Made by a program: the position numbers and the translations under genes. A DNA stretch of 21,137 bases from Fimenecus sp964527585 (lineage in GTDB: Bacteria; Bacillota; Clostridia; Oscillospirales; Acutalibacteraceae): assembly GCA_964527585.1 (NCBI GenBank), contig CAZGPE010000027.1, positions 1 through 21,137 of the forward strand. The letters run 5' to 3'. Within the stretch, counting starts at the first letter, position 1. Each line of letters starts with the position of its first letter. Shown here piece by piece: positions 14,353 through 21,137 of the stretch. The notes under the pieces were generated by a model. That model was not told the DNA's origin. It was given only the letters and a program-made list of their open reading frames with translations, and did not search any database.

Positions 14353-14381
14353 ATTATAACAAATATAAATATAAATATCAA
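14353..14381 (-). promoter_or_regulatory. Promoter of the carboxypeptidase gene
   Basis: On the minus strand TTGATA (14381-14376) and TATAAT (14358-14353) are 17 bases apart, with a TGT extended -10. It predicts a transcript start near 14346, inside the palindrome. Confidence 0.65.
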
Positions 14382-14403
14382 TTATTTTTAGGATGTGAAC
14401 ATT

Positions 14404-15093
14404 TTGATTTATATCACCGGCGACACTCACGCCGATTTCGAAAGGCTTTCTCTTTCGAAACTTAAAGCGCTCAAAGAAGGCGATACGCTCATCATTTGCG
14501 GAGATTTCGGATTCCTTTGGGATAACAGCAAAAAAGAACAAAGATTTCTTAAGCAGTTGGGAAAAAGAAAATATAATATATGCTTTATAGACGGCACACA
14601 CGAAAACTTTTCTCTTTTGAACAATTATGAAGTCAGTCAGTGGAACGGCGGAAAAGTCCATAAAATTTACGGAAATCTTTACCACCTTTTAAGAGGTCAG
14701 GTATTCGAAATCGAAGGAAAAACGATTTTCACAATGGGCGGCGGCGAAAGTCCCGACATCGACATAAGAAACGACGAAAACGGCTGGTCAAAAGAGGAAA
14801 TTCCGACTCAGGAAGAACTCATTGAGGGCGTTTCTAATCTTGAAAAGCACGACTACAAAGTCGATATTGTAATCACTCACGAACCCCCCACAAGAATAAA
14901 AGGCTTCTTACAGCTCAAAGATTACGATTCACTGAGAGTTACGGCTTTGAACGCTTATTTCGAAGAACTTTCGGATTCCTGCGAATTTGAAAAATGGTTC
15001 TTCGGAAGTATGCACATTGATAAGTTCATTTCAAACACGCATATAGGAGTATTCAAAAACATAATCAATGCGCAAACCTGTGAAAAAGTATAA
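14404..15093 (+). CDS. Calcineurin-like metallophosphoesterase
   Basis: A 229-residue metal-dependent phosphoesterase of the calcineurin fold, distinct from the smaller YfcE-like gene at 11273. The motifs are ITGDTH (Asp7, His9), ICGDFGFLW (Asp34), DGTHENF (with Thr where many relatives have Asn, then His66-Glu67), ITHEPP and a C-terminal GSMHID. Relatives are scattered through Clostridia and their phages; the substrate is unknown. A GTG at 14395 is possible, but AGGATGTGA (14390-14398) overlaps it and lies five bases from the TTG at 14404, so the TTG is preferred. It is followed 15 bases later by the DHHW protein gene, probably in one operon, and is divergent from the carboxypeptidase gene. 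Confidence 0.85.
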   Translation: MIYITGDTHADFERLSLSKLKALKEGDTLIICGDFGFLWDNSKKEQRFLKQLGKRKYNICFIDGTHENFSLLNNYEVSQWNGGKVHKIYGNLYHLLRGQVFEIEGKTIFTMGGGESPDIDIRNDENGWSKEEIPTQEELIEGVSNLEKHDYKVDIVITHEPPTRIKGFLQLKDYDSLRVTALNAYFEELSDSCEFEKWFFGSMHIDKFISNTHIGVFKNIINAQTCEKV

Positions 15094-15108
15094 CAGCGGT
15101 GATAATAA

Positions 15109-16227
15109 ATGAAAATTACCAAATCGAGAAAAATACTCGGAACCGTTGAGATGGTTTTGGCAGCCGCAATAATTATATTCGCTCTTGTAAAGACTCCGCT
15201 TAACACCGATTCTTCGCAAAGCACTTCACCGCAACAGCCCGAACAAACACAGCAAACTCAAATTGCCGAAACCGTAAACCGAACAGAAAACACAACTTCA
15301 ACGGCTACCACCGAATTCACTCCCGTCGGAGATTACCAAATCACAAACTATATAATCGTAACTTCGAATTCGGCTATGGAAATGTATTCGATTTCAAAAA
15401 CAAGACTTTCCGAGTATGCCGATATATTGAACACCTTTTATCTTAAAGTTCCGGATAAAAAAATTTACTGTATGCTCGCCCCGACGAGAATTGCCTACTA
15501 CGGTCCCGAAGAATACCGAACCGGAAGCCATTCCGCATCCGACGGAATAAACATTGTGTATTCTCAGCTTACACCGAGCATCACTTCAATTGATGTTTAC
15601 TCCGAACTTTTACAGCACACAGACGATTATATATATTTCAGAACCGACCACCATTGGACCGCAAGAGGCGCATATTACGCTTACGGCGCTTTCTGTAAAG
15701 AAACAGGAAAAAGTTACACTCCCCTTTCAAATTATCAGTCCGGACAGCTCGATAATTTTGTCGGCTCAATGTACCGTTATACCAACAGCGAAAACCTCAA
15801 AAACAATCCCGATTATGTAGAGTATTTTATGCCGAGTGTCGAAGCGTCGGGCGAATACTATTCCACCCCCGCTATGACAGACGGAAAACCGCTGAGAATA
15901 ATTTCCACTAACATTACCGACTCATCAAGCAAATATATGGCTTTTATCCAAGGCGACAAACCGCTTGAAAGGATTGTAACATCGAATACAAACGGCAAAA
16001 AAATCCTCGTTATCAAAGAGTCTTACGGAAACGCTCTCGTTCCTTTTCTGCTTGAAAATTACAGCGAAGTTTTCGTTCTCGACCCACGCCAAGACGGTGT
16101 AAAGGATATGAGTTTGACACAATTTGTAAACGATAACGAAATCGACGAAATCCTGTTCGTAAATTATATTATGGCTCCGTCGAATTCAAAATATATGACG
16201 GCTCTTACAAACATCATAAACAACTGA
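15109..16227 (+). CDS. DHHW-motif, AlgX/SGNH-like exported protein
   Basis: A 372-residue protein with an N-terminal signal anchor (about 12-27) and a Ser/Thr/Gln-rich spacer (about 33-65), then an extracellular domain. The diagnostic TDHHWTARGAYYAY segment places Asp180, His181, His182 and Trp183 in the DHHW family, related to AlgX/AlgJ sugar O-acetyltransferase partners with SGNH-hydrolase-like folds. A second motif, VIKESYGNALVPFLLENY, is the expected serine-containing segment, followed by DPRQ near the end. It may acetylate or deacetylate a cell-surface polymer; the usual MBOAT acyltransferase neighbour is absent here. The ATG follows GGTGATAATAA. It lies downstream of the metallophosphoesterase and ends at a two-way terminator. 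Confidence 0.85.
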   Translation: MKITKSRKILGTVEMVLAAAIIIFALVKTPLNTDSSQSTSPQQPEQTQQTQIAETVNRTENTTSTATTEFTPVGDYQITNYIIVTSNSAMEMYSISKTRLSEYADILNTFYLKVPDKKIYCMLAPTRIAYYGPEEYRTGSHSASDGINIVYSQLTPSITSIDVYSELLQHTDDYIYFRTDHHWTARGAYYAYGAFCKETGKSYTPLSNYQSGQLDNFVGSMYRYTNSENLKNNPDYVEYFMPSVEASGEYYSTPAMTDGKPLRIISTNITDSSSKYMAFIQGDKPLERIVTSNTNGKKILVIKESYGNALVPFLLENYSEVFVLDPRQDGVKDMSLTQFVNDNEIDEILFVNYIMAPSNSKYMTALTNIINN

Positions 16228-16229
16228 CA

Positions 16230-16258
16230 AAAAAGGAGATGCATAGCATCTCCTTTTT
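16230..16258. terminator. Bidirectional terminator after the DHHW gene
   Basis: AAAAAGGAGATGC (16230-16242) pairs with GCATCTCCTTTTT (16246-16258) around an ATA loop. It lies between convergent genes. Confidence 0.93.
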
Positions 16259-16261
16259 ATA

Positions 16262-17656
16262 TTATTCACCGTTTTTTCTTTTCTCGGTTATATATTCGTG
16301 AACATCGTCGGCAAGTTTTCCGTAAATTTTGAATTTCCTTCTGAAAACCGTTAAAGAAGCGATCAGGAAAATTATCGGAACGCCGAAAGCGAGAATTCCT
16401 ATTCCCGTTTTTGTCGAATTCGAAAGTGCTCCCGCTTCATTCTGCGCATTGTAATTCATCGCCCAAAGCGTACCGAAAAGCACAACAGTCTGAATCGTAT
16501 ATGCCATTTTCTGCAAAAAGCCCTTCATTGAAAATGTTATACTTTCGTTTCTCACGCCGTTTTTATATTCACCGTAATCGACAATATCCGCCAAGAATAT
16601 CGTTTGGGAAACAAACATCGAAGAAATTCCGATTGAAGCGATTATATAGCAAAAATCAAGCACAAGAGGAATTTTTACAAACGCACCGAAGACAAGCATC
16701 AAAACATATCCGACAACTGAAAAGACAAGTGATATTGTGTATGTTGTCCGCTTCGAAAATTTCGACGAAAGTATCGGAACGACAAAAAGTCCGAGAATCG
16801 AACCGACAGACCCTATCGTACCGAAAAGAGACTGTTTTGTAGGATCTCCGAGAGTGTCGGAGAAATAATAAGCCGCAGTTGAACTTGTCAAATACCATCC
16901 CGCATTGGACAGCATCGCAAAAACCATAAAGACAACAAGTTGGTCATTCGATTTTATAACATTGAAAATCTGCTTAAAACTGAATTTTAGCTTCTCGTTA
17001 TAAACAACATTTGTTTCTTTAGTCGTTAAAACGCATATCAACGCAAAAACAACAAGCGCCGCACCGCATATCATCGCCCATCTCGAAAAGCCCGATGCCG
17101 AATAACCTTTGTCGGTTTTCTGTTCCAAATCGCTTGAAAGCAAGGGACAAATAATCGGAGTTAAAATCGAAATAATGCCCTGACCGAGACCCGAAAATGT
17201 TCTCGCCACGGTTGCGACAAGATTGCGTTCTTTTTCTTCGCTTGTAAACGAAGGAACCATCGACCAATACGGAATATCCGCCATAGTGTTTGTCATACCC
17301 CAAAGGATATACATTACCGCTATGTATATATAAAGTTTCATTCCGCTCATTCCGAACGAAGTAAAAAGCAAAGACAAAACAATCGAATTAGAAACCGCTC
17401 CGATTAAAATCCAAGGACGGTATTTGCCGAATTTGGTTCGGGTGTTATCGACAACGGTTCCCATCATAGGATCGTTTATTCCGTCCCATATTCTCGCAAT
17501 CGGAGTTAAAATAAGTAAAAACGCTTCGGGTATATTGAGTACGCTTGACAAATAATAAGAAAGATATGAGTAGAACATTCCGTAACTTAAATCAAGTCCG
17601 ATCGCTCCGACACCGTATCCGAGTTTGCTTTTGATGAATTTCATCTGTTCTTTCAT
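16262..17656 (-). CDS. GPH-family sugar:cation symporter (MelB-like)
   Basis: A 464-residue carrier of the glycoside-pentoside-hexuronide:cation symporter family in the major facilitator superfamily, with about 12 membrane helices. The family hallmark is complete near residues 45-80: RIWDGINDPMMGTVVDNTR and KFGKYRPW. The KLGYGVGAIGLDLSYG N-terminus and GMTNTMADIPYWSMVPSFT are also typical, as is DIVDYGEYKNGVRNES in the second half. Members import melibiose, xylosides, glucuronides and similar glycosides with Na+, H+ or Li+. The substrate cannot be told and no glycosidase is adjacent. The ATG at 17656 is seven bases after AGGAG, and the ligase-like gene ends ten bases upstream, so the two are co-transcribed. 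Use of the Na+ gradient made by the decarboxylase is a reasonable inference. Confidence 0.92.
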   Translation of the reverse strand: MKEQMKFIKSKLGYGVGAIGLDLSYGMFYSYLSYYLSSVLNIPEAFLLILTPIARIWDGINDPMMGTVVDNTRTKFGKYRPWILIGAVSNSIVLSLLFTSFGMSGMKLYIYIAVMYILWGMTNTMADIPYWSMVPSFTSEEKERNLVATVARTFSGLGQGIISILTPIICPLLSSDLEQKTDKGYSASGFSRWAMICGAALVVFALICVLTTKETNVVYNEKLKFSFKQIFNVIKSNDQLVVFMVFAMLSNAGWYLTSSTAAYYFSDTLGDPTKQSLFGTIGSVGSILGLFVVPILSSKFSKRTTYTISLVFSVVGYVLMLVFGAFVKIPLVLDFCYIIASIGISSMFVSQTIFLADIVDYGEYKNGVRNESITFSMKGFLQKMAYTIQTVVLFGTLWAMNYNAQNEAGALSNSTKTGIGILAFGVPIIFLIASLTVFRRKFKIYGKLADDVHEYITEKRKNGE

Positions 17657-17666
17657 ACTCAGTCTC

Positions 17667-18917
17667 CTATTCCTTATTTATTTTAACGGAAATTCTCTTA
17701 ATCGCCTGCAAACATCCCGCAAGCACCGCAAAACAGAATATTTGCTTCGGTGTACAAAGTGTATGGTCAAACATCGACATTACCGCAAATCCCGAAAACG
17801 ACGAAAGCAAAGCTATCGCATAACTCCTATGCCAGCCGTTCATCTTACACAGATTTATAAAATCGGCAATAAACACACAGCACAGTACCGCAAATATCGC
17901 AAACCCGATTATTCCGCCCTCGGCAAGTATTTCAATAAAGAGATTATGCGAATGTGAAAACTCCATACCGTTGGAGAAAAGATAGTTTTTAACATTTACA
18001 CTTGATGCGCCGACACCGAAAAGCAAATTTTCCTTTATCAGTCCGAAAGTGCTTTTCCAGAGTTCTATACGGTAATTTGTCGACAGATCCTGAGATGCCG
18101 AAACGCCTCTTCGTTCAAATATCGTAATAAAAATAATCAGTGATGAAACCGTTGCCGCACCCGACATAAATTTAGCGGGTTTCTTCCCGGCAAACGACAA
18201 AACCATAAACGAAACAATAATCGCTATTGCGGCGCCTCGCAGGAAAGTGAACAGCAATCCGAAAAATATAAGTCCCGAACAGACAACGGAATAAATTCTT
18301 CGCTTCTTAGTCGCACCGTAAAAACAGAAATATGCGGCAACGGGAAAAATCATAACAAGGAAAGTGGCGAAAATAAGCGGATTTTCAAAACAAGCCGCAA
18401 CTCTGTCCCTAACCTCTTCCACAAAATAGTCATACTTGAAAAGTTCATAAACAAACGCATCCAATTTCGAGTATAACGGATTGGGGAAAAGTTCGGATTT
18501 TCCGACAGCCATAAAAGACATCTGAATTATTCCCACAACGGAATTTGCCGCAGCGGTTCCGACAAGGCAAAGCAAAATATTCTCGATTTTCTCTCTTGTA
18601 TCGGCAAGCGTAACGACAATCATTACGCACAACGCCGCACATATCCAAACAAAGCCGTTATACACAGAACCGCCCGAAGAAGCAGACCAAAAAGCCGTCA
18701 ACGCAAGGTATACCGCATAAACACTCATCGCTAAAGGGATTCTGTCCGTTTTAATATTAAGCGGTGCCGGTTTATTCCCGACAACACAGGAAACGAACAC
18801 CGCAAGCGGCACAATCAGTGCGAGATATTCGGGCAAAAGCGCTCCGACGAACAAAGCAACCGTCAGCAGTTTATAAGCAAACGGAAATCTGTCAGATTTA
18901 ATATATTGAGGAATCAA
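17667..18917 (-). CDS. O-antigen ligase/polymerase-like membrane protein
   Basis: A 416-residue polytopic membrane protein of the O-antigen ligase (WaaL/Wzy_C) superfamily, with about 10 to 12 helices. The large extracytoplasmic loop carries STNYRIELWKSTFGLIKENLLFG and the conserved HSHNLFIEILAEGGIIG motif. In Gram-positive bacteria such proteins are thought to ligate or polymerise surface glycans, or act in teichoic-acid or protein O-glycosylation. The first in-frame ATG (18935) has no ribosome site, whereas the TTG at 18917 has GGAG eight bases upstream and is 26 bases from the predicted transcript start; I chose the TTG. No glycosyltransferases flank it. It is followed in the same operon by the GPH symporter. 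Confidence 0.85.
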   Translation of the reverse strand: MIPQYIKSDRFPFAYKLLTVALFVGALLPEYLALIVPLAVFVSCVVGNKPAPLNIKTDRIPLAMSVYAVYLALTAFWSASSGGSVYNGFVWICAALCVMIVVTLADTREKIENILLCLVGTAAANSVVGIIQMSFMAVGKSELFPNPLYSKLDAFVYELFKYDYFVEEVRDRVAACFENPLIFATFLVMIFPVAAYFCFYGATKKRRIYSVVCSGLIFFGLLFTFLRGAAIAIIVSFMVLSFAGKKPAKFMSGAATVSSLIIFITIFERRGVSASQDLSTNYRIELWKSTFGLIKENLLFGVGASSVNVKNYLFSNGMEFSHSHNLFIEILAEGGIIGFAIFAVLCCVFIADFINLCKMNGWHRSYAIALLSSFSGFAVMSMFDHTLCTPKQIFCFAVLAGCLQAIKRISVKINKE

Positions 18918-18925
18918 TTCATCAA

Positions 18926-18929
18926 CTCC
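18926..18929 (-). promoter_or_regulatory. Ribosome binding site for the TTG start of the ligase-like gene
   Basis: GGAG on the minus strand is eight bases before the TTG at 18917. The ATG at 18935 is preceded only by A/T-rich sequence. Confidence 0.45.
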
Positions 18930-18949
18930 GTACATTTAATTTAATTTAT

Positions 18950-18978
18950 ATAGTATCATACTTGCGTAAAAAAAACAA
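18950..18978 (-). promoter_or_regulatory. Possible promoter of the ligase-symporter operon
   Basis: On the minus strand TTGTTT (18978-18973) and TACTAT (18955-18950) are 17 bases apart. The match is moderate. Confidence 0.4.
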
Positions 18979-19059
18979 TATTATAAAGAATACAAGGTGC
19001 TTAAAACGGTAAAAAGAATTAACTATTTATTACCAATTTATGAATTTTGCAAAAAGGAC

Positions 19060-19087
19060 TTGATTTTTTATTTTTATCAGCTAAAAT
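19060..19087 (+). promoter_or_regulatory. groESL promoter
   Basis: TTGATT at 19060-19065 and TAAAAT at 19082-19087 are 16 bases apart, directly upstream of the CIRCE element. The transcript would start at or just inside CIRCE, as in other HrcA-controlled operons. The rest of the 18936-19155 intergenic region is A/T-rich, with nothing else recognisable. Confidence 0.65.
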
Positions 19088-19092
19088 ATATA

Positions 19093-19119
19093 TTAGCACT
19101 CGGAGATAAAGAGTGCTAA
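19093..19119 (+). promoter_or_regulatory. CIRCE operator (HrcA binding site)
   Basis: A perfect consensus TTAGCACTC (19093-19101), nine-base spacer, GAGTGCTAA (19111-19119). It is the binding site of the heat-shock repressor HrcA, which lies outside this window. Confidence 0.98.
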
Positions 19120-19155
19120 TCACAGTAATTATTTCTTTTCAGGAGGAAAACAAAT

Positions 19156-19440
19156 ATGACTATTAAACCACTTGCAGACAGAGTTGTACTTAAAGCCGTA
19201 GAACTCGAAGAAACCACTAAAAGCGGTATCATTCTCGCCGCTTCCGCTCAGGAAAAACCGCAGGTTGCCGAAGTTATCGCAGTAGGCCCCGGCGGAGTAA
19301 TCGACGGCAAAGACATCAAAATGTATGTCAAAGTCGGTGATAAAGTAATAACAAGCAAATATTCAGGCACAGAAGTTAAACTTGACGATGTTGAATATGT
19401 AATCGTTCGTCAGTCAGACATTCTCGCTGTTGTAGAATAA
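19156..19440 (+). CDS. groES: Co-chaperonin GroES
   Basis: A 94-residue, normal-length Hsp10 that forms the seven-subunit lid of the GroEL folding chamber in the cytoplasm. It begins with IKPLADRVVLKAVELEE, has the mobile loop (about 16-33, TTKSGIILAASAQEKPQ) with the hydrophobic Ile-Ile-Leu that contacts GroEL, and ends with VEYVIVRQSDILAVVE. The ATG has a strong AGGAGG site eight bases upstream. It is the first gene of a two-gene operon controlled by CIRCE, with groEL 18 bases downstream. Confidence 0.98.
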   Translation: MTIKPLADRVVLKAVELEETTKSGIILAASAQEKPQVAEVIAVGPGGVIDGKDIKMYVKVGDKVITSKYSGTEVKLDDVEYVIVRQSDILAVVE

Positions 19441-19458
19441 TATTCGGAGGTTTTATTT

Positions 19459-21093
19459 ATGGCTAAACAAATTATTTACGGTGAAGAAGCCCGCAAGGCT
19501 TTACAGACAGGTATCGACAAATTAAGCAATACCGTTAAAATCACTTTGGGACCTAAAGGCAGAAATGTCGTTCTCGACAGAAAATACGGCGCTCCCCTCA
19601 TCACAAACGACGGCGTAACAATCGCCAAGGAAGTTGAACTCGAAGACGCTTTCGAAAATATGGGCGCTCAGCTTGTTAAAGAAGTTGCCACAAAGACAAA
19701 CGATGTTGCTGGCGACGGTACAACAACCGCTACTCTTCTTGCTCAGGCACTTGTTCGTGAAGGTATGAAAAATGTTGCCGCAGGCGCTAACCCGATGGTT
19801 GTTAAAAAAGGTATGCAGATGGCTGTTGACGCTGCCGTTAAAGCAGTTAAAGACAATGCAAAGCCCGTTAAATCTTCCGATGACATCGCAAGAATCGCAA
19901 CAATTTCCGCAGCTGACGAATTCGTCGGCAAACTTATTGCCGATGCAATGGAAAAAGTTACCGCTGACGGTGTAATCACAATCGAAGAATCAAAGACATC
20001 GGAAACTTATTCGGATGTTGTCGAAGGTATGCAGTTTGACCGTGGATACATTTCTCCCTATATGGTAACCGATACCGATAAAATGGAAGCGGTTATCGAC
20101 GATGCTTTCATTCTTATTACCGACAAGAAAATTTCTTCAATTCAGGAAATTCTTCCTTTGCTTGAAAAAATTCTTCAGGCAGGTCAGAAACTCGTTGTTA
20201 TCGCAGAAGATGTTGAAGGCGAAGCTCTTTCGACAATTCTCGTTAACAAACTCAGAGGAACATTCACCTGTGTTTGCGTTAAGGCTCCCGGTTTCGGAGA
20301 CAGAAGAAAAGAAATGCTTCAGGACATCGCAGTTCTTACAGGCGGTCAGGTAATCACTTCCGACCTCGGTCTTGAACTTAAAGACGCTGATCTCCCCATG
20401 CTCGGCAGAGCTAAGCAGGTTAAGGTTACCAAAGAAACAACAACAATCGTTGACGGTGCCGGAGACAAAGATGCCATCAAGGGCAGAGTTTCTCAGATCA
20501 GAAGCCAGATCGAATCCACAACTTCCGAATTCGACAGAGAAAAACTTCAGGAAAGACTTGCTAAACTCGCAGGCGGTGTTGCCGTTATCCGTGTAGGTGC
20601 GGCTACCGAAACCGAGATGAAAGAAAAGAAACTTCGTATCGAAGACGCTCTTGCGGCAACAAAAGCAGCCGTTGAAGAAGGCTGTGTCGCAGGCGGCGGT
20701 GTTGCACTCCTCAACGCTATCCCCGAAGTAGAAAAGCTTCTCGATACAGACGATGCCGATCTTAAAACCGGTGTTAACATTGTTCTCAAGGCAATGGAAG
20801 AACCCGTACGCCAGATCGCTTGCAACGCAGGTCTCGAAGGCTCTGTAATCGTTGATAAAATCATCAACTCCGATAAAACAGGTTACGGCTACGATTTCGG
20901 AAACGAAGGATATGTCGATATGTTCGAAAAAGGTATCCTCGACCCCGCAAAAGTTACCCGTTCCGCTCTTCAAAATGCGGCTTCGGTTGCGGCAATGGTT
21001 CTTACAACCGAGTCTCTCGTAACAGACATCCCCGATCCTCAGGCTGATGCGGCAGCTGCTGCGGCTATGGCTCAAGGCGGCGGAATGTATTGA
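19459..21093 (+). CDS. groEL: Chaperonin GroEL
   Basis: A 544-residue, complete Hsp60 that folds proteins in an ATP-driven double-ring chamber with GroES. Signature segments are VTLGPKGRNVVLD (ATP-binding region near residue 30), NDVAGDGTTTATLLAQA (near 85), the apical-domain helices with GYISPYMVTD, and EGCVAGGGVALL near 410 preceded by the conserved AAVEEG. The C-terminus ends in AMAQGGGMY, so the usual repeated Gly-Gly-Met tail is reduced to a single short GGGM followed by Tyr. The ATG follows a CGGAGG ribosome site. It is co-transcribed with groES under HrcA/CIRCE control. The 44 bases after the stop hold two small inverted repeats (21089-21103 and 21113-21128) but no clear terminator before the window ends. 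Confidence 0.98.
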   Translation: MAKQIIYGEEARKALQTGIDKLSNTVKITLGPKGRNVVLDRKYGAPLITNDGVTIAKEVELEDAFENMGAQLVKEVATKTNDVAGDGTTTATLLAQALVREGMKNVAAGANPMVVKKGMQMAVDAAVKAVKDNAKPVKSSDDIARIATISAADEFVGKLIADAMEKVTADGVITIEESKTSETYSDVVEGMQFDRGYISPYMVTDTDKMEAVIDDAFILITDKKISSIQEILPLLEKILQAGQKLVVIAEDVEGEALSTILVNKLRGTFTCVCVKAPGFGDRRKEMLQDIAVLTGGQVITSDLGLELKDADLPMLGRAKQVKVTKETTTIVDGAGDKDAIKGRVSQIRSQIESTTSEFDREKLQERLAKLAGGVAVIRVGAATETEMKEKKLRIEDALAATKAAVEEGCVAGGGVALLNAIPEVEKLLDTDDADLKTGVNIVLKAMEEPVRQIACNAGLEGSVIVDKIINSDKTGYGYDFGNEGYVDMFEKGILDPAKVTRSALQNAASVAAMVLTTESLVTDIPDPQADAAAAAAMAQGGGMY

Positions 21094-21137
21094 TAAAATC
21101 AATATAAACTCCTTTCGCAAAAAGCGAATCGGCGTAA

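Noticed and set aside
14360..14380. A short AAATATAAATATA tandem-like run
   Set aside because: It lies within the spacer of the carboxypeptidase promoter and is too short and A/T-rich to count as a functional repeat.
20137..21120. A long minus-strand open frame (327 codons) opposite groEL
   Set aside because: It lies antisense to a certain gene, has a Cys/Phe-rich composition typical of reverse-complement shadows, and has no domain or ribosome site.
21089..21128. Two small inverted repeats after groEL (ATTGAT-AAA-ATCAAT and TTCGC-AAAAA-GCGAA)
   Set aside because: Neither has a T tract or enough GC in the stem to be called a terminator, and the window ends here.

Overview
The window looks like chromosomal DNA from an anaerobic, probably spore-forming member of the Bacillota (class Clostridia, possibly an Oscillospiraceae/Ruminococcaceae-type gut bacterium). 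The grounds are a SpoVAEB-type spore protein, a DacF-like D-Ala-D-Ala carboxypeptidase, a Group II ECF transporter, a Na+-translocating decarboxylase operon, CIRCE-controlled groESL, moderately AT-rich DNA, strong AGGAGG-like ribosome sites and frequent GTG/TTG starts. The genus cannot be named from sequence reading alone.

Layout. 1-372 (-): SpoVAEB. 425-1349 (+): aldo/keto reductase with its own promoter, closed by a two-way terminator. 1390-5195 (-): a probable operon of a PH-like membrane protein followed by an ECF vitamin-type transporter (EcfT, a fused double ATPase, an S component). 5240-5970 (+): two overlapping half-size TauE/SafE permease genes. 6039-6614 (+): an unrecognised four-helix membrane protein. 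6687-10197 (+): a Na+-pumping oxaloacetate decarboxylase-type operon (carboxyltransferase, gamma, biotin carrier, beta) behind a near-consensus extended -10 promoter. 10246-11214 (-): three tightly overlapping small genes of unknown function. 11273-12900 (+): a YfcE-type phosphodiesterase and an N-acetylglucosamine-6-phosphate deacetylase-like enzyme. 12936-14300 (-): a membrane-anchored D-Ala-D-Ala carboxypeptidase, divergent from 14404-16227 (+), a metallophosphoesterase and a DHHW/AlgX-like protein; a perfect 16-bp palindrome lies in the shared promoter region. 16262-18917 (-): a GPH-family sugar:cation symporter downstream of an O-antigen ligase/polymerase-like protein. 19060-21093 (+): groES-groEL under a CIRCE operator.

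How the genes work together. The decarboxylase operon should turn oxaloacetate decarboxylation into a sodium gradient, which cation-coupled carriers such as the GPH symporter could use. The carboxypeptidase, NagA-like enzyme, ligase-like and DHHW proteins all relate to envelope or amino-sugar metabolism, but their clustering is loose and no single pathway is evident. Most convergent gene pairs are separated by symmetrical hairpin terminators. No gene-free stretch exceeds about 300 bases, and I see no tRNA, rRNA, CRISPR array, insertion sequence or phage gene.

I found no clear-cut new system. The best candidates for a second look are the three-gene unit at 10246-11214, the palindrome at 14333-14348, the PH-protein/ECF operon of unknown substrate, and the split TauE/SafE pair.
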